64,000 bases of DNA from an uncultured Lactobacillus sp. (GTDB lineage Bacteria; Bacillota; Bacilli; Lactobacillales; Lactobacillaceae). This document shows, piece by piece, positions 58,180 to 64,000 of the stretch. A model generated the notes under the pieces. It saw only the letters and a list, made by a program, of their open reading frames with translations, searched no databases and was not told where the DNA came from. The first letter of the stretch is position 1. Every line of letters starts with the position of its first letter. The stretch lies in the NCBI GenBank assembly GCA_937874185.1, contig CALNAK010000014.1:1-64000 (forward strand), written 5' to 3'. The position numbers were made by a program, and so were the translations under genes.

Positions 58180-58392
58180 ATGCATAAAATACTTTGGGGA
58201 ATTTCTATTTTATTGTGGATTGCCACAATCGTTGTCGCTGTCATCTTAATTAGAGAAAATGGATTTTTGTCTATTGTACCGATTTTTTCTTATAATAAAC
58301 CTCATGGCGTTGTTGGCTGGTTGTTTATTATTTCGCTTATTAGTTCTGTTGTTGCTGGTGAGTATCGGCATTTTTCAGTTCATAAGCTTTGA
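58180..58392 (+). CDS. small two-helix membrane protein, second of a pair
   Basis: This 70-residue protein has helices at about residues 4-25 and 45-62, with the shared P-G-WLF-IS motif and the C-terminal tail GEYRHFSVHKL. GGGGGGAA precedes the ATG. It appears to be a diverged tandem duplicate of the preceding gene. Function unknown; small paired membrane proteins may be immunity proteins or stress factors, but there is no direct sign of either. Confidence 0.65.
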   Translation: MHKILWGISILLWIATIVVAVILIRENGFLSIVPIFSYNKPHGVVGWLFIISLISSVVAGEYRHFSVHKL

Positions 58393-58406
58393 TTGTTTTT
58401 GGAATT

Positions 58407-58450
58407 TAAAAAGCAAGAATACCTTTTTTTGTTGGTGTTCTTGCTTTTTT
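58407..58450. terminator. bidirectional terminator after the small membrane protein pair
   Basis: AAAAAGCAAGAATACC pairs with GGTGTTCTTGCTTTTT around a short T-rich loop. Confidence 0.87.
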
Positions 58451-58522
58451 GGGTTCTGATAAATGTTAATACTTGGATTACTCATTTATTTTCCTTGTAT
58501 ATTTTGTTTGGTTCGTCCTAAA

Positions 58523-58640
58523 CGAGCTGCACAAGCCAGATTCCTGTGCTTTGCTACAGACTAGAAATCACACGCAAAATCGCGTGCAATTCCTAGCCTT
58601 AGGCAAATGCTCAGAATCTTACCGGCTTGCTGCGCTCTCT
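58523..58640 (-). repeat. 3'-UTR hairpin element family 1 (cytochrome b5-like gene)
   Basis: This full copy has outer arm ACAAGCC pairing with GGCTTGC. Its final bases CTCTCT run into the TAG stop codon of the minus-strand cytochrome b5-like gene, so element and gene overlap by two bases. Both this copy and the copy at 6104 are preceded by GGTTCGTCCTAAA or a near match. Confidence 0.85.
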
Positions 58641-58872
58641 ATACTAATTTCCCTACTTCATTCAATTTAGCTAAAACTGAATGTTTATGTGGAGCGTGTC
58701 CTATTACTTCTGATAAATCCTTACCGGCGACATTTCCATGGTGCTTGCCACCTTTCCAAGGATCAACGTCAGTAACATCATAGATAATCCCATCAATTGC
58801 AACATAGGCTGGATTACCGTCCTCTCCGTTATATTTTTTCAATTCTTCAAGAGTCAATTGTTTATCTGCCAT
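58639..58872 (-). CDS. cytochrome b5-like heme-binding domain protein
   Basis: This 77-residue single-domain protein begins MADKQLTLEELKKYNGEDG and has AYVAIDGIIYDVTDVDPWKGGKHHGN, then DLSEVIGHAPHKHSVL, the cytochrome b5/steroid-binding pattern with candidate axial histidines. It has no membrane anchor. In Firmicutes such proteins are of unknown partner; electron transfer is likely. It is monocistronic, next to an SDR gene on the same strand, with a family 1 element at its 3' end. Confidence 0.88.
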   Translation of the reverse strand: MADKQLTLEELKKYNGEDGNPAYVAIDGIIYDVTDVDPWKGGKHHGNVAGKDLSEVIGHAPHKHSVLAKLNEVGKLV

Positions 58873-58947
58873 ACTATCAACCTCTTTTCACAAATTTATT
58901 TATACAATCTTATTATGGCATGTTTCTGGGTAAAAGTTCCCCCAATA

Positions 58948-59619
58948 TCACTTAAATTCTGAACCTGAAACGTGTTCTGGATAAAATGTTTCAACTGGTT
59001 GTCGTTGTTGCAACATATTCCAATATGTTTCGGCAATATTCTCTGGCGCCATCTCGGGTGTCGTGCCAATCAAGCCTTGAATCGTTACCAAGCCAACATA
59101 AATATTCTGACTAGCCACTTGGTCGTGTAAAGTATAAGCATAACTGCGTAAAGCTGCTTTAGTTAATGAAAGTGTTGAAGCTTTTGCGGATGGTCGAATT
59201 GCGGCTCCACCACCGGTAAAAATTATTGCCCGTTTCAAAGTTGAATCTGTTTCTTCTATAAAAGAACGGGCTGAAACTATCGCACTTGTGACATTGGTTG
59301 AAAAGATTTCTTCTATTAAGTTAATATCACTCGACAATGCATCATCCAAATGTTTGTTACCGACATTAAAAACCAAATTGGTAATATCCTCATATTTATC
59401 GGTCAAAGTTTTCATCATCTGTTCAATCGCCTGAAAATCATTGGCATCACAGACATAATTACTTGCTAAAACACCAAGTTCTATTAATTTATCAGTCGCA
59501 TCTGTCAATTTTGCTTGGTTCCGAGAAACCAACACGATTCGTTGGCCGCCTTTACCAAAGCGTTTGGCAACCTCGAATCCGACACCGCTGTCTGATCCTA
59601 TAACAATTGTTGTTGCCAT
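58948..59619 (-). CDS. SDR-family protein lacking the usual catalytic tyrosine
   Basis: This 223-residue Rossmann-fold protein has the cofactor motif GSDSGVGFEVAKRFG at residues 8-22, a FNVGNKH segment in place of NNAG, and the helix ASTLSLTKAALRSY near residue 150. In classical SDRs this last region reads YxxxK; the Lys is present, but the Tyr position is Leu. It may still bind NAD(P), but ordinary SDR catalysis is doubtful. AGGAGG precedes the ATG. It is divergent from a nitroreductase gene. Confidence 0.82.
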   Translation of the reverse strand: MATTIVIGSDSGVGFEVAKRFGKGGQRIVLVSRNQAKLTDATDKLIELGVLASNYVCDANDFQAIEQMMKTLTDKYEDITNLVFNVGNKHLDDALSSDINLIEEIFSTNVTSAIVSARSFIEETDSTLKRAIIFTGGGAAIRPSAKASTLSLTKAALRSYAYTLHDQVASQNIYVGLVTIQGLIGTTPEMAPENIAETYWNMLQQRQPVETFYPEHVSGSEFK

Positions 59620-59791
59620 AAAAACACCTCCTGAATTAAATGTTTCATATTAATAATAGATGACTATTATTTTGGTTAGATACTATCACGTCTTCGAATA
59701 AAACTACAATCAGTATTATTTTTTTCTTGATTGACGAAAATTATAATTGGACTACCATTTAGTTGTACTTCATTTTAGGAGGCTAATAATT

Positions 59792-60250
59792 ATGGAAACA
59801 AGAGAAATGATTCGTTCACGTAAGGCCGTTCGTCAATATAGCGGACAAATTACCGATGATCAATTGCAACAAATTTTAGTAGCTGCTAACGCTAGTCCGG
59901 TTGGTATGGGGGAATACGAAAACTATCGTTTAACAGTTATTCAGAAGTCAGAAATTTTGAGCAAAATGAGTGGTATTTATGACGCTCCGACTGTAATCGT
60001 TGTTTCAGCCAAGCATCCCGATGCAATGGAAGATATTTCTGCCGGCACAATCGTTCACAACATGGAATTATCTGCTGAAGATCAAGGACTTGGTGCCAAT
60101 TACAATATGGCTAGTCTTGGTTCCATTCCTGATGGAGTCTTGCCAAATGATTTCAAGCCTATCTTTGCCTTAACACTAGGCCAAACTAACGACAAATTTG
60201 TTCCCCGTGAAGTTTCGTTGGAAAAAATCCAGACAAATATCGTTAAATAA
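59792..60250 (+). CDS. nitroreductase family protein
   Basis: This 152-residue FMN-dependent oxidoreductase is shorter than the 200-220 residues usual for the family. The N-terminal METREMIRSRKAVRQYSGQI carries the RS..R phosphate-binding residues, and the later AEDQGLGANYN and LTLGQTND segments match. Parts of the central dimer region seem reduced. AGGAGG precedes the ATG; the open frame extends upstream without a site. It is followed 84 bp on by an aldo/keto reductase gene on the same strand. Confidence 0.87.
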   Translation: METREMIRSRKAVRQYSGQITDDQLQQILVAANASPVGMGEYENYRLTVIQKSEILSKMSGIYDAPTVIVVSAKHPDAMEDISAGTIVHNMELSAEDQGLGANYNMASLGSIPDGVLPNDFKPIFALTLGQTNDKFVPREVSLEKIQTNIVK

Positions 60251-60334
60251 CATAGTAAATTTTTGTAATAAAAATATGATTGCGTTAATTTAGTTGGGTA
60301 ACACAGAATTAATTTTTTCAAAGGAGTTATATTA

Positions 60335-61207
60335 ATGGATGAAATAACTGCTATTAAAGCTGGTACATTTAAATTTGATAAGGATTTTGTTGTTAACCGT
60401 TTAGGATACGGCACTATGCAACTTACTGGTCCTGGTGTTTGGGGTCCATATAAAGACCCTGACCAAGCTGTTGACGTCATCAAAAAATCATTCGAATTAG
60501 GTGTTAATTTTATTGATACTGCTGATTCTTATGGTCCTTGGAACGCTGATAACTATCTAGCCCAGGCTTTGCATGAATATTCTGATTCAGATAAAATTTT
60601 TATTTCTGATAAAGTTGGACAAGTTCGTGTAGGTCCTGAAGGCTGGGTTCCTGTTGGTGCTCCTGCATTCTTACGTCAAGAAGTTGAACTTTCACTACGT
60701 AAATTTAATCGTGACCATGAGGACTTACTATTCTTGCACCGAATTGATTCACATTACACACTTGAAGAACAAGTTGGTGAATTAAAGAAGTTACAAGATG
60801 AAGGTAAAATCAAGCACATCGGTATTAGCCAAGTCACATTGGACGAACTAAAGTCTGCCCAAAAGATTGCTAAAATCGACGCCGTTGAAAATATGTATAA
60901 CGTTGGCCACCATAAAGATGACGATGCTATTGTTGATTACGCTAAAGAACAAGGCATGGCCTTTCTACCATGGTTCCCACTAGATACAGGTAATCTTGCT
61001 AAATCTAACGGTCCATTGACTGACATTGCTAAGAAATACAACGTCAGCCCAGCCCAAATTGCTTTGGCCTGGTTGTTGAAACGTTCAGATAACATCATTC
61101 CTATTCCCGGAACAAGTTCTGTGGAACATCTAAAAGACAATATTAGTGCTGCTAATGTTGAATTAAGCGATGCCGACTTTGAAAAATTGTCAGCATTACA
61201 AAAATAA
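60335..61207 (+). CDS. aldo/keto reductase, second copy
   Basis: This 290-residue protein has catalytic Asp and Tyr in DTADSYGPW (about residue 60), Lys in SDKVGQ (about 90) and His in FLHRIDSHY (about 122). The C-terminal cofactor motif is IPIPGTSSVEHLKDN. It belongs to a different subgroup from the product at 6225. AAAGGAG precedes the ATG. It may be cotranscribed with the nitroreductase. A shortened family 2 element follows its stop. Confidence 0.92.
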   Translation: MDEITAIKAGTFKFDKDFVVNRLGYGTMQLTGPGVWGPYKDPDQAVDVIKKSFELGVNFIDTADSYGPWNADNYLAQALHEYSDSDKIFISDKVGQVRVGPEGWVPVGAPAFLRQEVELSLRKFNRDHEDLLFLHRIDSHYTLEEQVGELKKLQDEGKIKHIGISQVTLDELKSAQKIAKIDAVENMYNVGHHKDDDAIVDYAKEQGMAFLPWFPLDTGNLAKSNGPLTDIAKKYNVSPAQIALAWLLKRSDNIIPIPGTSSVEHLKDNISAANVELSDADFEKLSALQK

Positions 61208-61213
61208 TTTTTT

Positions 61214-61303
61214 CTTGCCGTCTTCCGCGAAAAAGCGATTAGGTTGGAACATAGCCGGCACAACTTGGCTAATGAACCCATCGATTTTTTACTCCAGACT
61301 AAT
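61214..61303 (+). repeat. structured element family 2, internally deleted copy
   Basis: It begins TTGCCGTCTTCCGCGAAAA and contains ATTAGGTTGGAAC and ACTTGG in the order of the full copies. It then jumps to CGATTTTTTACTCCAGACTAA, which matches their far end. It lies seven bases after the aldo/keto reductase stop, in sense orientation. Confidence 0.65.
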
Positions 61304-61332
61304 TTCTACTTAAATATATAAATAAACTTTTC

Positions 61333-61383
61333 AAAAAAGCTATATTATCGGATGGATAAAATATCCCGGTAATATAGCTTTTT
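61333..61383. terminator. bidirectional terminator between convergent aldo/keto reductase and hydrolase genes
   Basis: AAAAAAGCTATATTATCGG pairs with CCGGTAATATAGCTTTTT; inside, GGATA pairs with TATCC. Each side has a family 2 element between gene and terminator. Confidence 0.88.
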
Positions 61384-61427
61384 CAGTCCTATTAATAACG
61401 TAACAAAATAAAGAATCAAACAAACTT

Positions 61428-61589
61428 AGCCCGGAACAAAAATTGAAATTGGCTCAGTGGTGAAATTTTTCTTAGCTGACGAAGTCAGGTTAGAAAAAGG
61501 TCGAACTTGAAGACTATTGGCAAAGCCAATCGGCTCCAAGTCGGCCCACCACGTTCCAGCCTAATTTCAATTTTTGTGGAGGGCGGCAA
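61428..61589 (-). repeat. structured element family 2, full copy after the hydrolase gene
   Basis: The outer stem is AAAAATTGAAATT/AATTTCAATTTTT. Hairpin 1 is TTTTTCTTAGCTGAC/GTCAGGTTAGAAAAA. Hairpin 2 pairs ACTTG with CAAGT, where the copy at 41661 has ACTTC with GAAGT, a compensatory change. It lies just after the stop of the minus-strand hydrolase gene. Confidence 0.82.
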
Positions 61590-61600
61590 TCAAAACTAAA

Positions 61601-62350
61601 CTAGCCAATTATAAATTTAGTAACAATATCAATAGCTTCCCGGCGAGAATTGCCAATACCAAATCCATGATCAGCATCATCCAACAAATGTAACTCATCA
61701 TTGGTATAAACATCATCATAACGTGTCGAGGCTATTTTATTAACAACGGTATCCTTCAATCCATGAATCAAACAAACGGGACCATGATATTCCTTAGCAA
61801 CTTCATAAATTGGCAAAGTTTGGGCTGTTCTTAAATAAAATCCACCTAGTGTTAGACCTTTTTTAATTGGTAAAGTATCAGGAATATTCTGAGGATCATA
61901 TGTGTAGCCTTGCGTACTACCTTTCAAAGCATCATCTTTTAATGTTGCGGCTGGTGCTAACAAAGCTAACTTATCAATTTTTTCATGATAATAACCGGCT
62001 AACATACTAGCAACCACTCCACCTTGGGAATGTCCCAACAAGTAAATATGTTTAACACCTTTAAGATTTCGAGCATAGTCCAAGATAGCTTTACCATCAC
62101 CAATTTCATTCAAGACAGTCATATCCTCAAATTTACCATCACTAGTTCCATGTCCGTTAAAGTCGAATCGTATTGTTGCTAGGCCCTTCTTTTCAAAATT
62201 ATCAGCCAATTGATAAAGTAATTGATCGGGTTCAATTCCACGATTAGAAGTAAATCCGTGCATCAATATTACTAGGTCAAAGCTATCAGACTGGGGTTTG
62301 TTAAAGGTCCCTCGCAAAGTTAATCCGTCACGTTTAATTTCAACATCCAT
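61601..62350 (-). CDS. alpha/beta hydrolase (esterase-like)
   Basis: This 249-residue protein has the nucleophile elbow GHSQGG near residue 108, the oxyanion segment LMHGFTSNRG near 30, and a late DADHGFG with the catalytic His. Its layout resembles cinnamoyl/feruloyl esterases of lactobacilli and related carboxylesterases. It has no signal peptide. The substrate cannot be told from sequence. It is convergent with the aldo/keto reductase gene; a family 2 element and the shared terminator follow. Confidence 0.9.
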   Translation of the reverse strand: MDVEIKRDGLTLRGTFNKPQSDSFDLVILMHGFTSNRGIEPDQLLYQLADNFEKKGLATIRFDFNGHGTSDGKFEDMTVLNEIGDGKAILDYARNLKGVKHIYLLGHSQGGVVASMLAGYYHEKIDKLALLAPAATLKDDALKGSTQGYTYDPQNIPDTLPIKKGLTLGGFYLRTAQTLPIYEVAKEYHGPVCLIHGLKDTVVNKIASTRYDDVYTNDELHLLDDADHGFGIGNSRREAIDIVTKFIIG

Positions 62351-62505
62351 TATTTAACCATCTTTTCATTTATTATTAGTGATCATTTTAAGCCAGAATC
62401 GTCAAAATGTAAGTAGTTAATTTATGTCAAATAATCAAATATATTGTCATGATATTTAAAATGTTTTAAGTTTGATATATAAATAATTATTGGAGGAACA
62501 TTTGA

Positions 62506-63873
62506 ATGTCTAAAAAATTTGATTTTGACGTACTTTATATTGGTGCCGGTCACGCGACCTTTGACGGTGCCGCACCTTTAGCCGCAACAGGTTGTTCCGT
62601 TGGTGTTATTGAAAGTGGTCTAGTTGGTGGAACTTGTCCCAACCGTGGCTGTAATGCCAAGATCACACTAGATCAAGCTGTAAAAACAACTCGTGAATCA
62701 GAACGCTTAGGTGACGTCCTCAAAGGTAATATTTCCATTGACTGGACTAAAAACGTTGCCCATAAGCAAGAAATAATTGATCCACTTCCCGAAGCTTTAA
62801 CTGGATTATTGGAGAGCAATGGTGCCAAAATCATTAAAGGCCACGCTCAATTTAAAGATAATCATACTGTAATTGTTAATAATACTACTGAAGTAACTGC
62901 TGAAAAAATCGTTATTGCGACTGGACTAAAACCACATCGTCTTGAAATTCCTGGAACTGAATTAGCTCATGACAGTGAAGACTTTATGAATCTTAAAACT
63001 TTACCTTCCGATATAGTAATTATTGGTACAGGTTATATTGGTATGGAGTTTGCGACAATGGCTAACGCCGCCGGTTCTAAAGTAACTGTCCTACTCCACT
63101 CTGATATGGTTTTACGTAAATTCCATCAACCATTTGTTCAAAAAGTTGTCGCTGACTTGGAAAAACGTGGCGTAACATTTATCAAGAATGCCAACGTTCA
63201 TTCATTTGAAGAACACACTGGAAAATGTGTCGTCAATTATGGCGATTCACAAAGTATCACAACCGATTGGATTTTAGATGCAACTGGTCGTATCCCTAAT
63301 ATCGATAAATTAAATCTCGAAAAAGTCGGAGTAAAATACAATGAATCTGGTATATTAATCAACGACCATCTCCAAACAAACGTAGAAAATATTTACGCAT
63401 CTGGTGACGTTATTTCAAGCAATCAACCAAAACTCACTCCATCAGCTGTCTTTGAATCCAAATATCTAATGAAACTATTCTCAGGTCAAACTACTGATCC
63501 AATCAATTGGCCAGTTATCCCATCAGTTGTTTTCACTTCACCAAGAATTGCTAAAGCCGGTGTTACAGTTGAAGATGCTGACAAAAAAGGTTTCAACGTT
63601 ACCGATACTGATTTAACTGCTAACTGGTATTATCAAGTTGATAAGGAATCAATTGCCGAGAGCAAACAAGTTCATGACAAACAAGGCCACATCGTTGGTG
63701 TAACTGAAATCAGTGATCAAGCTCAGGATTCCATTAATACATTATTGCCAGCTATCGAATTGAAATTAGACCAAGAACAAATCGATCGAATGGTCAATCT
63801 CTTCCCTGCCATTGGTTTTGATGCTTGGAGCAGAGCACAGGGTGAAGTAACGCAATTAGATCCTGAAGATTAA
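62506..63873 (+). CDS. FAD-dependent pyridine nucleotide-disulfide oxidoreductase
   Basis: This 455-residue protein resembles dihydrolipoyl dehydrogenase or glutathione reductase. The FAD motif is YIGAGHATFDGA near residue 11. The redox-active pair is in GGTCPNRGCNAK near residue 43, the NAD(P) motif GTGYIGMEFATMA near 177 and the second FAD motif ASGDV near 305. The C-terminal dimer domain lacks the usual HPxxxE catalytic dyad and reads LFPAIGFDAW, so the disulfide exchange must differ or the substrate is unusual. GGAGGA precedes the ATG. Monocistronic. Confidence 0.9.
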   Translation: MSKKFDFDVLYIGAGHATFDGAAPLAATGCSVGVIESGLVGGTCPNRGCNAKITLDQAVKTTRESERLGDVLKGNISIDWTKNVAHKQEIIDPLPEALTGLLESNGAKIIKGHAQFKDNHTVIVNNTTEVTAEKIVIATGLKPHRLEIPGTELAHDSEDFMNLKTLPSDIVIIGTGYIGMEFATMANAAGSKVTVLLHSDMVLRKFHQPFVQKVVADLEKRGVTFIKNANVHSFEEHTGKCVVNYGDSQSITTDWILDATGRIPNIDKLNLEKVGVKYNESGILINDHLQTNVENIYASGDVISSNQPKLTPSAVFESKYLMKLFSGQTTDPINWPVIPSVVFTSPRIAKAGVTVEDADKKGFNVTDTDLTANWYYQVDKESIAESKQVHDKQGHIVGVTEISDQAQDSINTLLPAIELKLDQEQIDRMVNLFPAIGFDAWSRAQGEVTQLDPED

Positions 63874-63929
63874 ACTTTTAACCCATTTCAATACAATAAA
63901 ATAAATCATCATTCACTTTCAACTACGCA

Positions 63930-63966
63930 ACAGTCACAATTTGCATTTTAAATTGTGGCTGTTTTA
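63930..63966 (+). terminator. terminator of the disulfide oxidoreductase gene
   Basis: ACAGTCACAATTT pairs with AAATTGTGGCTGT (one wobble) and is followed by T-rich sequence. Confidence 0.83.
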
Positions 63967-64000
63967 TATTTCTCAAAAAAATTGATACTTCAATTAATAT

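Noticed and set aside
3331..58640. Family 1 repeats as insertion sequences or tRNA-like genes
   Set aside because: They are about 120 bp with no open frame, have no cloverleaf with a T-loop, and occur only as hairpins next to gene ends. A non-autonomous mobile origin is still possible.
59747..59791. Upstream extension of the nitroreductase
   Set aside because: The extra 15 codons lack a ribosome site, while AGGAGG is well placed before the internal ATG.

Overview
The window is chromosomal DNA of a low-GC Gram-positive bacterium. The gene set points to the Lactobacillaceae, and the AT-rich, peptidase- and PTS-rich content would fit Companilactobacillus or a close relative. Supporting content includes PepN, PepD, an IIBCA beta-glucoside PTS with a BglG/LicT antiterminator, a mannose-family PTS, WxL surface proteins, AsnA under a T-box, PyrR attenuators before carAB, many TTG/GTG starts and strong GGAGG ribosome binding sites. 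The genus is inferred from gene content, not from a marker gene. I saw no rRNA, tRNA, CRISPR array, transposase or prophage.

Layout. 0-7 kb: a YeiH-type exporter divergent from a LysR regulator, a MenA-like prenyltransferase, cyclophilin, an XRE regulator, an MscS channel and an aldo/keto reductase. 7.6-12 kb: a licT-bglP-GH1 operon for beta-glucosides, with a RAT-type antiterminator site and a candidate cre. 12-18 kb: dipeptidase PepD and sbcDC behind a LexA-like box. 18-22.7 kb: carAB with two tandem PyrR attenuators. 22.7-30 kb: an accessory, defence-like segment with a degenerate HNH protein, a NUDIX gene overlapping a PLD-helicase gene, a LysE exporter, two unknown genes and a WYL regulator. 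30-34.4 kb: asnA with an Asn T-box and an Asn-rich leader peptide, a lipoprotein, a hairpin tandem repeat and a LytTR/LiaF-like pair. 34.5-41.5 kb: a GntR-controlled mannose-family PTS, an alpha-galactosidase and an N-formylglutamate amidohydrolase-like gene. 41.9-51.2 kb: a Bax-inhibitor-like protein and two paralogous lectin/WxL surface proteins flanking a manganese-type ABC transporter. 51.5-64 kb: PepN, a MazG-like protein, an Abi/HEPN protein, then a redox group (flavodoxin, Zn-alcohol dehydrogenase, cytochrome b5-like, SDR, nitroreductase, aldo/keto reductase, alpha/beta hydrolase, FAD disulfide reductase).

The signal least explained by standard annotation is structural. At least seven copies of a long imperfect hairpin element sit just after stop codons of minus-strand genes (cyclophilin, aldo/keto reductase, a lipoprotein, PepN, cytochrome b5-like), before the next hairpin terminator. 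Their arms change in a compensatory way between copies. A second family has an outer stem and two inner hairpins; it occurs three times, two of them as mirror-image 3' ends of convergent genes. These look like transcribed 3'-UTR elements or REP/BOX-like repeats. The other best leads are the NUDIX/PLD-helicase pair and the Asn-rich leader peptide between the asnA T-box and asnA.
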